This document shows positions 17,569-27,520 of a stretch of 64,000 nucleotides of DNA, piece after piece. Position numbers and translations under genes: made by a program. The stretch covers positions 248,001 to 312,000 of the forward strand of contig JBMNGN010000002.1 of the NCBI GenBank assembly GCA_050949865.1, written 5' to 3'. How positions within the stretch are numbered: the first letter of the stretch is position 1; the number at the start of each line of letters is the position of its first letter. Below the pieces are notes generated by a model. That model saw nothing but the letters and a program-made list of their open reading frames with translations, did not search any database and was not told the origin of the DNA. Origin of the DNA: JBMNGN01 sp050949865 (GTDB lineage Bacteria; Bacillota; Syntrophomonadia; Syntrophomonadales; Syntrophomonadaceae).

Positions 17569-19323
17569 TTGCGCAACCGACGTATCTTTCTGTTGATGTG
17601 CACCATTCTTGTCATCTATTGCGGACTGGCAGCTAAAATCGGCTATTATCAATTGGTAAAAGGCCATGAAATTGCCCGGAAAGCTACTGCCATGCGCAGC
17701 AGGCAGATTGAGCTGAAGGAATATCCCCGGGGAGATATATTGGACCGCAACCTGTTACCCCTTACCAGTACCCAGGTCTGCAATGCTGTTTATTGCCTTC
17801 CCTCTCAGATTATCGAGTATTATAAACAACAAAACCCGTCAAGCTTAACCGATTCTGATGAAGACATATTATTGGCAGTGGCCAAAGATATTGCTTCCCT
17901 TCTGGAACCCGGGAATATTACTGATATTTACAAAAAGATTTTACGAGGATACCGGACAGGAACCCCTATGGTTCGAATTGCGTCTGACTTAAGCAGGAGC
18001 GAGGTTAATAAAATCAATAATTCAGATATGACCGGAATAGTAGTGGCACCCATGCTTAAGAGATACCGGGACGATGGTTTTTGTTCCCATATAATCGGTT
18101 ATGTTTCAGGGGGGGATGATTTTCGAGGCGAAACCGGCCTGGAGAAGGTTTATAATTCGGTTCTAAATAAGTATCCCTCTCCTTACCAGGAACTAGTCTC
18201 GGTAGTGGATGCTCGCGGAGCTGTAATTCAGGGGCTTATGTTTAAAATTAGAAGGGAACAGGAAAAACAGCAAGCTGCAGTAGTCTCCACCATTGATAAA
18301 CGAATCCAGGAAATGGTGGAAACAGCGCTGGATGCTGGAGTCGAGAAGGGTGCGGCAGTAGTGTTGGACATAGAGACCAGAGAGATCCTGGCCTTGGCCA
18401 GCCGGCCGGCCTTCAGCCCTTATGACCTCGAAAGAATAATAGAACATGACACCAGGGGTTCTTTTACTAATCGGGCTTTGACTTCATACCATCCTGGCTC
18501 CCTTTTTAAAATTTTCTTAACCGCGGTGGCCCTGGAAGAAAAGGTGCTGGATCTTGATGATCGGTTTAACTGCCAGGGCAGCTACACTTTTAACCCGGAG
18601 GTTACTATTTCGTGCTGGCGCGAAGAAGGGCACGGCAATATTAGTTTTGTGGAGGCTTTTACAGGCTCCTGCAATCCGGCTTTTATAGAAGTAGGCCTTC
18701 GGCTGGGCAGAAATAAACTAATGGAATATGCAGAGAGGTTACGTCTTTGTGATTCAACCATCAATGGCTTTGATTACAAATCGTCAAGCTTCATTCATAT
18801 TAATCCAGGCCAACCAGCGTTGGGCAATGCTTCCCTCGGGCAGCAGGGAGTCATGCTTACTCCTCTGCAATTGTCTTCTCTGATAGCTACTATCGCCGAT
18901 GATGGATATTGGGCTCCTCCATCCATAGTGCGGTATACTATTGGGCAAGACGGCAAGGCAAGCCCGGTAGCAGGCTTAAAAAAAGAAGCAGTCTTAAGCC
19001 GAGACACTTGCCAGAAGGTGCAAAGGCTTATGGAGCATGTGGTCAATAAGGGAACCGGGAAGACGGCAAGTATTCCTGAAACCCTGGTAGCTGGTAAGAC
19101 AGCCACCAGTCAGACAGGGATATTCAAGAATGATGAGGAAATACTTAACGCCTGGTTTGGGGGCTACTTTCCCGCCGATAATCCCAGGTGGGCAGTTGTA
19201 GTGCTGGCAGAGGAGGGCAAATCAGGCGCCTCTGATGCAGCTCCGGTATTTAGAAAGATCGCAGCCGGTATGGTTAACTGCTTTTCAATAATTCCCCAGT
19301 CAAATACCAAGTTTGCAAAATAA
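17569..19323 (+). CDS. Penicillin-binding protein, class B-like transpeptidase
   Basis: The 584-residue product has an N-terminal membrane anchor (about residues 6-24), a PBP dimerisation region with a GDILDRN motif near residue 55, and the transpeptidase domain. Active-site motifs are S311-L-F-K314, S367-C-N369 and K510-T-A, the last a variant of the usual KTG. It cross-links peptidoglycan on the outer face of the membrane. Length is at the short end for FtsI/SpoVD-like proteins and no PASTA domain is present. The TTG start follows GAAGGG by about 6 bases. It closes the mltG-U32 run and fits an envelope-synthesis cluster. Confidence 0.9.
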   Translation: MRNRRIFLLMCTILVIYCGLAAKIGYYQLVKGHEIARKATAMRSRQIELKEYPRGDILDRNLLPLTSTQVCNAVYCLPSQIIEYYKQQNPSSLTDSDEDILLAVAKDIASLLEPGNITDIYKKILRGYRTGTPMVRIASDLSRSEVNKINNSDMTGIVVAPMLKRYRDDGFCSHIIGYVSGGDDFRGETGLEKVYNSVLNKYPSPYQELVSVVDARGAVIQGLMFKIRREQEKQQAAVVSTIDKRIQEMVETALDAGVEKGAAVVLDIETREILALASRPAFSPYDLERIIEHDTRGSFTNRALTSYHPGSLFKIFLTAVALEEKVLDLDDRFNCQGSYTFNPEVTISCWREEGHGNISFVEAFTGSCNPAFIEVGLRLGRNKLMEYAERLRLCDSTINGFDYKSSSFIHINPGQPALGNASLGQQGVMLTPLQLSSLIATIADDGYWAPPSIVRYTIGQDGKASPVAGLKKEAVLSRDTCQKVQRLMEHVVNKGTGKTASIPETLVAGKTATSQTGIFKNDEEILNAWFGGYFPADNPRWAVVVLAEEGKSGASDAAPVFRKIAAGMVNCFSIIPQSNTKFAK

Positions 19324-19400
19324 ATCTCCAGATTTGCAAGCAATTGGATTGGTTTGCGTATTAGAATAGAGCACCAGTTTAATGTTGGGGGGAGTTAAGT

Positions 19401-20552
19401 TTGAATAAGAGATATATACTCATGGTGGGCTTATTATTATTGGCCGCCATAGGCTATGTTGTTTTTGAAAAAGTATACTATTGGCCTCCAGATATGGATT
19501 CTGAAACGATTAAGGAAATAGCCTACTCGGATTTAAAAGAACAAGCACCCCAACTGCTCCAGGATAGGTATCAGCAACCCTACAAAAAAGAATTCTCCCA
19601 GTTGGAGATATTAGATGTCAGGGAATTGGAAGGGAAGACTTATCTGGTTTTTAAATTGGATTACGAGATGGTCGGAGGCCATTATGATTATATTGAAAAA
19701 TATGATATAGGTTCCAGAGGCTATTTGCTCGGTCTCAGGCTGGTAGAGAAAACATGGAAGGGGATTACCCTTAAGCCGGGCATGGAGTTCCAAACATCGT
19801 ATGTAGGGGTAGGTCCGGTAGATTGCGGTTATCATCCGGATCAAGGTATCTTCTACGGTTATTGTAAGGATCCTCGAACCGCCAAAGCGGTTCTGGGCCG
19901 GGCAGAGGGTGATCCCTTAACCATAGTGCCGGATAACCGGGTCTTTATGGCGGCTGTGCCCCGAAAAATAACGGATCTTGATCTGCATTTTTTCAATGAC
20001 CAAGGTATAGAAATGGAGATGTCCTATAATTTACGGGTAGCTTTTGTAACTGAGGATAGCCGGGTTTTGGAACAGTATACCAACACTCCCTTAGAATGGT
20101 GGACGGTTAATAGTGATGACCTCCCAGGCCTCTCGCCGGATGCCATTGATGCGGTATGGATTTTTCCTGATCAGTATCGTAAAACCTTAAATAATTACAT
20201 ACCGGTGCTTAAACAACTGGCTCTGGAAGGAATTCCCGTATTATTCATAGGTGCCACCGATACCAGCAGCATTGTTAACTCTTTTTCCATTGAGAAACCC
20301 GCGGCTCCCAAATCTTCTGATCCTGTTGAAGCGCTTTATATAGCAAGTGAAGATAAGAATACTCTTGCGGCAGGATTAGTCTTGCTCAATGATACCCTGA
20401 TATCCCCTTTGGTAGAGACCTCTATGGCCTTGAAGTACCAACAGCCTATCCTTCTTGAGCCCCGCAAGGACCTGCTTAAGGGCCCGGATAATAACCCGGA
20501 GGCTGAGTCAATACCGATTACCAAAAGCAATACCAGCAGGATTAAATATTGA
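19401..20552 (+). CDS. Membrane-anchored extracytoplasmic protein of unknown family
   Basis: The 383-residue product starts at TTG after GGGGGGAG. It has one N-terminal hydrophobic segment (about residues 5-22) followed by soluble, probably extracytoplasmic sequence. A segment around residue 245-290 (AIDAVWIFPDQYRKTLNNYIPVLKQLALEGIPVLFIGATD) has an alpha/beta look that may be a small Rossmann-like domain. No catalytic motif is recognised. It is the first gene of the cluster that runs to 33.1 kb, and the next start lies 13 bases after its stop, so a partnership with that secreted protein is likely. Confidence 0.7.
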   Translation: MNKRYILMVGLLLLAAIGYVVFEKVYYWPPDMDSETIKEIAYSDLKEQAPQLLQDRYQQPYKKEFSQLEILDVRELEGKTYLVFKLDYEMVGGHYDYIEKYDIGSRGYLLGLRLVEKTWKGITLKPGMEFQTSYVGVGPVDCGYHPDQGIFYGYCKDPRTAKAVLGRAEGDPLTIVPDNRVFMAAVPRKITDLDLHFFNDQGIEMEMSYNLRVAFVTEDSRVLEQYTNTPLEWWTVNSDDLPGLSPDAIDAVWIFPDQYRKTLNNYIPVLKQLALEGIPVLFIGATDTSSIVNSFSIEKPAAPKSSDPVEALYIASEDKNTLAAGLVLLNDTLISPLVETSMALKYQQPILLEPRKDLLKGPDNNPEAESIPITKSNTSRIKY

Positions 20553-20565
20553 GAGGGGTGGAACA

Positions 20566-22980
20566 GTGAACTATAGATTAAGGCCGGGAATCATTCGTAC
20601 CGTATTAATATTAGGTATATCCTTATTCCTTCTGGCAGTAAGCCCCTTGAAAACCCCAGCAGAAGACGAAGTCACTATGACGGTAAAGGCTGGATTTTCT
20701 GGTTATGTTAGAAGCGGGGAAATACTGCCCCTGAAGATAAAAGTAGAGAATAACGGAGCAGACTTTAATGGAAAGCTGCAAATAACTACTACTCTGAATA
20801 ATGAAACTGGGTTAACAAACTATAAAGAGGTCTTTGTATCCTCTGGGAGCGAGAAGCTTTTTGATATGTATATGCCCCGGAGTTATGGGGGACAGGATTA
20901 TACCATCAGGTTGATCTCGGGGGAGAATCCAATTGCTGAAAGTAAGATAAAGGTTACTTATCTCCCAGCCAATGAGTTGATTATTGGGGTTTTGGCGGCT
21001 GATCCTGCGACCTTGAAACACCTAGAGGCTATTAGACTGCCCGGAGAAGGCCAGCGGGTAAAGGTAATTCAGCTGGGACCGGATGACATTCCTAAGAATA
21101 GCATGTTGTTAGAAACCCTGGATGGATTGGTTTTAAACAACTTCAACAGCCAGCTCCTGGCAGACGGACAGATGGAGTCCATATACGGCTGGGTTGAACG
21201 AGGAGGGCTGCTGGTAGTTGCAGGTGGCGCAAACTGGCATAGAACCATGGCCTCTTTACCTTCCGAATTCTTACCCTGCCGTGTTACTGGCAGCAAGATA
21301 GTCGATGGGCTTTCCTCGTTGGAAGAGCTGACTGGGGAAAAACTGGCCTCTGGATTTGTAATCAGTGAAGGGGAGGTTAAAGGAGGAGAGGTCATATTGA
21401 GCCAGGAAGATACCCCGATTATAGCCCGGGGGAGCCTGGGAAGAGGCAGTACGGTCTATTTGGCCTTTGACCTTGCTATGCCGCCTTTTACCACCTATGC
21501 TGGCAATGAAGGACTTTGGTGGCACATCTTATCCGGCACTGATCCGCATAGTATAATATCTGCCGGCAATTTTAGAGTTGAAATGATGCATAGGCCCAAT
21601 GAAATGACCTGGATGCTGCGGAACATACCCGCCAATGATCTGCCATCAGGAGCAGCCCTGGGGTTGGTACTGTTGCTGTATATTCTGGTTTTGGGTCCAG
21701 GTACATACCTGTTGCTTAAGAAGTTTGACCGGCGGGATTGGGGATGGATAGCCATACCTGCTATGGCAGTAATATTATTTTCCGTTACGTATTTAACCGG
21801 GTTCAAGACTAAAGGCAGGGACACTTACACCAATACCATATCCGTGGTCAGAATGGACCCTGATTGTGATTTTGCCCGGGTAACATCATTTATAGGCGTA
21901 TTTGCTCCAACCAAAAGGGTACTGAATCTGGAATCGGGCCCAGACAAAATAGTGGAAGTTATGTCCAGTGATAACTATTGGCAGTACCCCAGCAGACGGG
22001 TTAATGTGGACGATAAATTGCCCGAGCTGGCTACTGTCTTGCAGGGAGGGGATCGCACAACAGTGGAGTTTAATGATTTCTCCAGATGGTCAATGCGCAG
22101 TATTAGAGTGGAAGATACCATCCTGAAACCTGGGCAGATTACCAGCGATTTGACTACGGAAGCGGGAAGGATTTTTGGCACCTTAACTAATAATACCCCA
22201 TACCTGTTGTCTGATTGTGTGATCTTCAGCAAAATGGGATACCAGAAAATACCGAAGATATTACCGGGTGAAACGATAGATATTAATTTTGCTCCCATTG
22301 TTTCAACCAGAAATACCGGTCCCATTTTTTACCGCATATATGAAAGCTATCCGGTCAATAGGCCGCAAGGATATAGATATGTTCAGAACCGAGATACTGT
22401 TGTCTCAAGGCAGGTTATGGAAACCTTATCGTATTCTGAGGAATCTTTGGCAGGCAACCTGGTTTTTATTGGGCGGACCAGTGAGATCTTAGAGGACCTT
22501 GGGATCAGAGATCTAAACGGAAGAAATTATCATAATACCGTTCTAATAGCCAGGCAGGATCTTAAGCTGGAGAATAAGGGGAAAGTATCGGTACCCCCTG
22601 GAATAGTCAACGCCCGGGTAGTTTCCTTTAATAACCAGCGCTTTAACCGGGATCTTCACGGTTACAGCATGGGAGAAGGTTTATACGAATACCAGCTGGA
22701 TATTCCGGTATCGTTAAAGGATCTGCACATCGACAAGCTGCAGCTCTACACGGTAGGTGATAACAGGTCCTTAAGGTATTCGACAGGGTTAAGTGTTTTT
22801 AATTGGGAAAAGCAGAGTTATGAAACTATTGCCTACCAGCCTAACGGTATGGTGTTAAAAGAACCGGAGCGTTATATATCTGATACAGGAGCAATCAGGA
22901 TCCGGATTGAAGTTGGGAAGGATTATTATCTATTCCTGTCCAGTATAACCGCAGCCCTGGAGGGAAGCTACCAGAGCTAG
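20566..22980 (+). CDS. Large secreted/membrane protein, first gene block of the MoxR-VWA cluster
   Basis: I chose the GTG at 20566, 7 bases after GAGGGG; the open frame upstream overlaps the previous gene and has no ribosome site. The 804-residue product has a signal-like hydrophobic segment (about residues 10-30). A long beta-rich extracytoplasmic part follows, with an internal class I amidotransferase-like or Rossmann-like stretch (LDGLVLNNFNSQLL, VERGGLLVVAGGANWH). A pair of membrane spans lies near residues 365-410 (LGLVLLLYILVLGPGTYLLL and the following span), with soluble sequence after them. This resembles the BatD/DUF4350-type accessory proteins that accompany MoxR-DUF58-VWA operons. 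The exact role is unknown. Confidence 0.75.
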   Translation: MNYRLRPGIIRTVLILGISLFLLAVSPLKTPAEDEVTMTVKAGFSGYVRSGEILPLKIKVENNGADFNGKLQITTTLNNETGLTNYKEVFVSSGSEKLFDMYMPRSYGGQDYTIRLISGENPIAESKIKVTYLPANELIIGVLAADPATLKHLEAIRLPGEGQRVKVIQLGPDDIPKNSMLLETLDGLVLNNFNSQLLADGQMESIYGWVERGGLLVVAGGANWHRTMASLPSEFLPCRVTGSKIVDGLSSLEELTGEKLASGFVISEGEVKGGEVILSQEDTPIIARGSLGRGSTVYLAFDLAMPPFTTYAGNEGLWWHILSGTDPHSIISAGNFRVEMMHRPNEMTWMLRNIPANDLPSGAALGLVLLLYILVLGPGTYLLLKKFDRRDWGWIAIPAMAVILFSVTYLTGFKTKGRDTYTNTISVVRMDPDCDFARVTSFIGVFAPTKRVLNLESGPDKIVEVMSSDNYWQYPSRRVNVDDKLPELATVLQGGDRTTVEFNDFSRWSMRSIRVEDTILKPGQITSDLTTEAGRIFGTLTNNTPYLLSDCVIFSKMGYQKIPKILPGETIDINFAPIVSTRNTGPIFYRIYESYPVNRPQGYRYVQNRDTVVSRQVMETLSYSEESLAGNLVFIGRTSEILEDLGIRDLNGRNYHNTVLIARQDLKLENKGKVSVPPGIVNARVVSFNNQRFNRDLHGYSMGEGLYEYQLDIPVSLKDLHIDKLQLYTVGDNRSLRYSTGLSVFNWEKQSYETIAYQPNGMVLKEPERYISDTGAIRIRIEVGKDYYLFLSSITAALEGSYQS

Positions 22981-23017
22981 GGGAAGATGAAGATTATGAT
23001 TATGGGGGGACTTAAGC

Positions 23018-23944
23018 ATGCTGGAAGTGGAGGGATTAACCAAAAAATACGGTAACCTTACGGCTATAGATCATTTGAGTTTTACTATTGAGAAAGGCTC
23101 CATATTTGGTTTTGTTGGCCCCAATGGAGCTGGTAAAACTACGACCTTAAAAATACTGGCGACTTTACTGCGCCCCACTTCCGGGCGGGCTTGGATTGCT
23201 GGGGAAGAAGTAACCGGGAATCCTAAAAGGGTCCGGCAGCTGGTAGGGTATATGCCTGATTTCTTTGGGGTCTATGATGATCTGAAAGTTGATGAATACC
23301 TTGATTTTTACGCAGCCAGTTATGGGATTCCTTATTTTCAAAGAAAGAGAATAATCGATGACCTGCTGGAATTGATTGATTTAAGCCACAAAAGGGATGC
23401 CTATGTTGACAGCCTATCCAGAGGAATGAAGCAAAGGCTCTGCCTCAGCCGGTGCCTGGTACACGATCCGGCTCTCTTAATCCTCGACGAACCTGCTTCA
23501 GGACTTGATCCGCGGGCCAGGATGGAGGTTAAGGAAATTCTTAAAGAATTGAGGAATATGGGGAAGACCATTATTGTCAGTTCCCATATTTTGCCGGAAC
23601 TGGCTGAATTCTGTACCCATATGGGCATTATTGAAGCCGGACATATGATCGTAAACGGAACGGTGGAAGAGATCTCCAGAAGAGCGCAATCAGGCCGGCT
23701 AATAAAGATAACCGTTCTGGATAAACTTGAGGAAGCTGTACAGCTTCTTCAGGAGCAATTTGGCATTCAACATTTAAAGGCAGAGAATAACCAGATAGAG
23801 TTCCCTTTCGCAGGAGACGACGGGGAAAGCAGTACCATTTTATCTGCTCTGGTAAGTTTGCAGATACCGGTAGCCTCTTTTACCAGGGTCAGGAGCAACA
23901 TGGAAGATGTCTTTATTGAACTCACCAAGGGGGTGGTGCAATAA
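23018..23944 (+). CDS. ABC transporter ATP-binding protein (ABC-2 type exporter)
   Basis: The 308-residue product has Walker A GPNGAGKTT (residues 34-42), a signature LSRGMKQRLCLSR, Walker B LLILDEPASGLDP and the H-loop VSSHI. A C-terminal about 90-residue extension is typical of ABC-2 exporter ATPases such as CcmA/NatA-like proteins. The ATG follows GGGGGG by about 10 bases. The permease starts one base after its stop codon, so the two clearly form one transporter. The substrate is unknown. Confidence 0.93.
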   Translation: MLEVEGLTKKYGNLTAIDHLSFTIEKGSIFGFVGPNGAGKTTTLKILATLLRPTSGRAWIAGEEVTGNPKRVRQLVGYMPDFFGVYDDLKVDEYLDFYAASYGIPYFQRKRIIDDLLELIDLSHKRDAYVDSLSRGMKQRLCLSRCLVHDPALLILDEPASGLDPRARMEVKEILKELRNMGKTIIVSSHILPELAEFCTHMGIIEAGHMIVNGTVEEISRRAQSGRLIKITVLDKLEEAVQLLQEQFGIQHLKAENNQIEFPFAGDDGESSTILSALVSLQIPVASFTRVRSNMEDVFIELTKGVVQ

Positions 23945-23945
23945 A

Positions 23946-24884
23946 ATGAGAAGACCGGTTTTAAACCCAATTTTAGGGAAAGAGTTCCGTTCCCGGATGA
24001 GGAACTGGAAATCCCCGCTGATCATCAGCCTGTACCTTTCTGCCCTGGGGTTGACCGCCCTGGGTTACTACTGGATTGAGTATAACAACTTCTATTATGC
24101 AGGTTTCGGTCCCGATGTGGGACCGCAGATATACGTAGTATTAGCTGTTTTTCAGCTCTTGCTGGTTTCCTTTGTTACCCCGGCTTTTACTGCAGGGGTT
24201 ATAAACGGGGAGAGAGAAAGACAGACCTTTGATTTATTAATTTGCACCACCTTATCATCAAGTTCTATAGTACTAAACAAGCTGTTGGCTTCAATAAGCT
24301 ACATACTTCTTCTGATTTTTGCCTCCCTGCCTGTATTTGGCATCGTTTACCTGTTTGGGGGGGTGTTGTTAAGTGAAATCGCCCGGGTCTTTGGGGTATA
24401 CCTGATGACAGCCTTAACCTTCGGTGCTATTGGCATTTTCTGTTCGGCAGTTTTTAAGCGCACCCAGATTAGTATGGTAGTTTCCTATATCACAGTCCTG
24501 TTTTTCTATATAGGAACCTTGGCAGTTGCTGTGTTCGTACAGAGCATAACCATAAGCATGGGATACTACCAGGAAGATCTAATGCCGTTCTTCTGTTATC
24601 TTAATCCACTGGTGGCCTTGTATTCCATTTTCCCTGGGTATGGCAGTTACTCAATCCTTAACCGCTTTTTCGGCGGTCTGGTCTATGGGGGGATGGCTTC
24701 CGGTATAACGGATGGGATGCTTGCTCCATGGGTCTATAATTGTATCCTGGATGGGATTCTAATCATTGTTCTTTTGGGGATAACCATTCTAATAATAGAT
24801 CCTGCAGGCAGGGGCAGGCTGTTTGGCGGCCCAAGGAAGAACAAGATCTTTGTAGAAGTGGAAGCAAAGGATATGAGCCTATGA
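23946..24884 (+). CDS. ABC-2 type transporter permease
   Basis: I chose the ATG at 23946, one base after the stop codon of the ATPase gene; the open frame upstream overlaps that gene. The 312-residue product starts with a coupling-type amphipathic segment (RRPVLNPILGKEFRSRMRN). Six hydrophobic segments follow, with FVTPAFTAGVINGERERQTFDLLICT in the conserved position after span 2. It forms the membrane part of the exporter with the preceding ATPase. The stop codon overlaps the next gene by four bases (ATGA). Confidence 0.92.
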   Translation: MRRPVLNPILGKEFRSRMRNWKSPLIISLYLSALGLTALGYYWIEYNNFYYAGFGPDVGPQIYVVLAVFQLLLVSFVTPAFTAGVINGERERQTFDLLICTTLSSSSIVLNKLLASISYILLLIFASLPVFGIVYLFGGVLLSEIARVFGVYLMTALTFGAIGIFCSAVFKRTQISMVVSYITVLFFYIGTLAVAVFVQSITISMGYYQEDLMPFFCYLNPLVALYSIFPGYGSYSILNRFFGGLVYGGMASGITDGMLAPWVYNCILDGILIIVLLGITILIIDPAGRGRLFGGPRKNKIFVEVEAKDMSL

Positions 24885-26485
24885 AGTTGATTAATAACCA
24901 ATTACAATCAGCCTTAAAACCGATCCTTAAACACCTTCTTTGCCAGCATTTAATTAAAAGTGCTGCCAGAGGTTTGGCTCTGGCAGGTATAATTATAGGG
25001 TTTATGCTATTGGCAGCTCACTTTTTTCCTTGGGTTTCAGTCTATTACTGGTGTGTAGGAGTATTAGTTTTCATACCAGCTATGAGTCTTCTGGTTGCTT
25101 ATCTATTCCGGCCCGGCTGGAAAGAGGCTGCAGTCGCCGCAGATGCCAAAGGTCTGAAGGAAAGGGCGATTACTGCCCTGGAAGCCCAGGAAGACCCATC
25201 AATTATAGCCCGGAAACAAAGAGAAGATGCCCTTTTTTATTTGAAAAAGCTTAATGCAGAATATCCCATGAAGGTTATTTGGCCCATTAGAGAACTGCAG
25301 ATAGCAGCTGGAGCGGTGGTGTTTGCCCTTATCTTAACCATTTGGCCCAATCCAATGTTACCTGAAATTACACGCCAGCAACAACTGCAAAAGGAAATCC
25401 AGCACTATCAAAAGGAGATAGAGAAACTAAGCCAGGAGTTGGAGAAAAAAGAATTGATAATGCCTGAACCGAAACGACGGGAAACTATGGCCTGGCTAGA
25501 TGAGCTAAACCAGAGACTTTCAGAAACCCGGGATCTGAAGGAATTGTTAAGGCAGCTCTCCATGGCCGAAACCAGCCTGGAGGAAATAAAAAAAAGCGGC
25601 TTATTGAGCCAGGAACAAATAGATATGATTACCAGGTCTCTTGAGGAATTTGAGCCCACCGGGGAACTGGTAAGCAAGGTGGCTCAGGGGGATATTGAGG
25701 GCAGCCAGGAAGCAGGTGAACAAATCGAGCAGGACCAGGGGAACGAAGTCTCCCAGCTGTCCGATATTTACAGCCAATTGGATGGCCAAGAACTGGAAAA
25801 TACCGTCCGGGGAGAAACAGGGGCTGCGCAAATGCTTGGGCGGATAAGCAGCCAGATAGGAATGAATCGGGACATCCGTCAGGCCTCCCAGATTTTAAGC
25901 GATCTCCGGCAGAGCATAACCGGCAGTACACCCACCAGTGACCGCATTGCTCAGGGCAATATTCCCGGTACGGCTGTGGAAGGCCCTGATACCGGCGGCG
26001 GTGGGGGAAACCAAGGACAATCAGGTGTCTCTGCAAGTGGTCAGGGAGCCCAGGGCCAGAGTGGTCAGGGCAATAGTCCGGGTTCAAAAGGTCAGTCAGG
26101 GACTGGAAACGGACAGGGTGTAGGAGCCGGAGCTGGAACTGGCCAGGATTCGGGTAACAACCAGGGAACTGGCGCCGCATCTGGGGGCAGTTACTCCGGA
26201 AATAAAGAAGAACCGGTTATGAATATGGGCAGGTATGAGTTGATATATGATCCTGACCACCTGGGTTTGTCGGGAGAAGCTTCATATGTTCAGGGACAGC
26301 CGGGCGAAGGCTATCAAGAAACCCTGCAGCTGTCTGATTCAGGTACCCTCAACCAGTCGCTTCGCCCCTACCGCGAGGTTATAGGCCATTACAGCCGGTT
26401 AGCCAGAGAATCGTTAGATCGTACTTCAATCCCGGCCGGAGTTGGTGAAATAGTCAGAGATTATTTTTCTTCCCTGGAGGAATGA
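24881..26485 (+). CDS. Two-span membrane protein with coiled coil and Gly/Gln/Ser-rich region
   Basis: The ATG at 24881 overlaps the permease stop codon (ATGA), a common coupled start. The 534-residue product has hydrophobic segments at about residues 25-45, 50-70 and 137-157 and then a long charged coiled coil (about 165-250) rich in Glu, Gln and Lys. A low-complexity region (about 370-440) is built of Gly, Gln, Ser and Asn. The C-terminal about 90 residues look globular (ESLDRTSIPAGVGEIVRDYFSSLEE). The layout resembles DUF4175-like proteins encoded next to MoxR/DUF58 genes. No enzymatic motif is seen. Confidence 0.8.
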   Translation: MKLINNQLQSALKPILKHLLCQHLIKSAARGLALAGIIIGFMLLAAHFFPWVSVYYWCVGVLVFIPAMSLLVAYLFRPGWKEAAVAADAKGLKERAITALEAQEDPSIIARKQREDALFYLKKLNAEYPMKVIWPIRELQIAAGAVVFALILTIWPNPMLPEITRQQQLQKEIQHYQKEIEKLSQELEKKELIMPEPKRRETMAWLDELNQRLSETRDLKELLRQLSMAETSLEEIKKSGLLSQEQIDMITRSLEEFEPTGELVSKVAQGDIEGSQEAGEQIEQDQGNEVSQLSDIYSQLDGQELENTVRGETGAAQMLGRISSQIGMNRDIRQASQILSDLRQSITGSTPTSDRIAQGNIPGTAVEGPDTGGGGGNQGQSGVSASGQGAQGQSGQGNSPGSKGQSGTGNGQGVGAGAGTGQDSGNNQGTGAASGGSYSGNKEEPVMNMGRYELIYDPDHLGLSGEASYVQGQPGEGYQETLQLSDSGTLNQSLRPYREVIGHYSRLARESLDRTSIPAGVGEIVRDYFSSLEE

Positions 26486-26501
26486 ATAAGGAGGCTAATT
26501 A

Positions 26502-27470
26502 ATGGATGCAGAACAATTTTACCGAATATTTCACGAGGTTGAGGACGAAATCGGCCGGGTAATAATTGGGCAGAAAGAAATCATCCGCCAGAGTCTGATA
26601 TGCTTATTAGCGGGTGGCAATTTGCTTTTGGAGGGAGTTCCAGGACTGGGTAAGACCTTGCTGGTTAAAACCATTGCTTCTACCCTGGCACTTCGATTTA
26701 GCCGGATACAATTCACTCCGGATCTAATGCCGGCTGACATCATTGGTACCAATATCATTATGCAGAATGACTCCGGTAATAGATATTTTGAGTTTCAGCC
26801 CGGCCCGGTATTCGCCAATATAATCCTGGCTGACGAAATAAATCGGGCTACTCCCAAAACCCAGAGTGCATTACTGGAAGCCATGCAGGAGAAGACGGTT
26901 ACCGCAGCCGGGGAGACCAGGCCCCTGCCGCAGCCATTTTTTGTTCTAGCTACCCAGAATCCCTTAGAGATGGAAGGAACTTACCCCTTGCCTGAAGCCC
27001 AGATGGATCGCTTTCTGTTTAAACTGGTGGTTAAATTCCCGGGTGAGGAACACCTTAGCCAGATATTTACCCTTACCACCGGGAAAGAAGAATACCAGGT
27101 CCGGGAAATTGCAGAAGCAAATACTGTTGAAGGGCTGAAACAATATGCCAAAGGGGTGCTGGTAGCGGATAAGGTTACTAATGCCGTTTCCCGGCTAATA
27201 GTGGCCTCTCATCCTACCAGCGGTACAGCTCCGGATAAGGTTAAAAAATATGTTCGCTATGGGGCTTCCCCTCGAGGCGGGCAGGCATTAATAGCTGCCG
27301 GTAAGGTTAGAGCCTTGATAGATAAGAGATACAACGTTTCTTTGGAAGACATTAAAGAATTAGCCTATCCAGCCTTAAGGCACCGTATTTTGCTCAACTT
27401 TGAAGGGGAGTCGGAAGGGATTATACCGGATGAACTGATTGCTGAATTGCTGGATAAGCTGCTAGATTAG
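26502..27470 (+). CDS. MoxR family AAA+ ATPase
   Basis: The 322-residue product has Walker A GVPGLGKT (residues 45-52), FTPDLMPADIIGTN, Walker B ILADEINRATPKTQSALLEAMQE and the sensor segment VLATQNPLEMEGTYPLPEAQMDRF, all typical of MoxR ATPases. These chaperone-like enzymes help activate or insert metal-dependent and VWA-domain proteins. An AGGAGG site precedes the ATG. It sits upstream of DUF58 and two VWA-domain genes, the classic MoxR neighbourhood. Confidence 0.95.
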   Translation: MDAEQFYRIFHEVEDEIGRVIIGQKEIIRQSLICLLAGGNLLLEGVPGLGKTLLVKTIASTLALRFSRIQFTPDLMPADIIGTNIIMQNDSGNRYFEFQPGPVFANIILADEINRATPKTQSALLEAMQEKTVTAAGETRPLPQPFFVLATQNPLEMEGTYPLPEAQMDRFLFKLVVKFPGEEHLSQIFTLTTGKEEYQVREIAEANTVEGLKQYAKGVLVADKVTNAVSRLIVASHPTSGTAPDKVKKYVRYGASPRGGQALIAAGKVRALIDKRYNVSLEDIKELAYPALRHRILLNFEGESEGIIPDELIAELLDKLLD

Positions 27471-27520
27471 CCAATGGCGTTTATAGGCCAATTTTTATGA
27501 ACCGATAAAAGGAGCAGCCT

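Noticed and set aside
25629..26180. A 183-codon Pro/Arg-rich open frame on the minus strand
   Set aside because: It is the mirror of the Gly/Gln-rich tract in the plus-strand gene and has no independent support.
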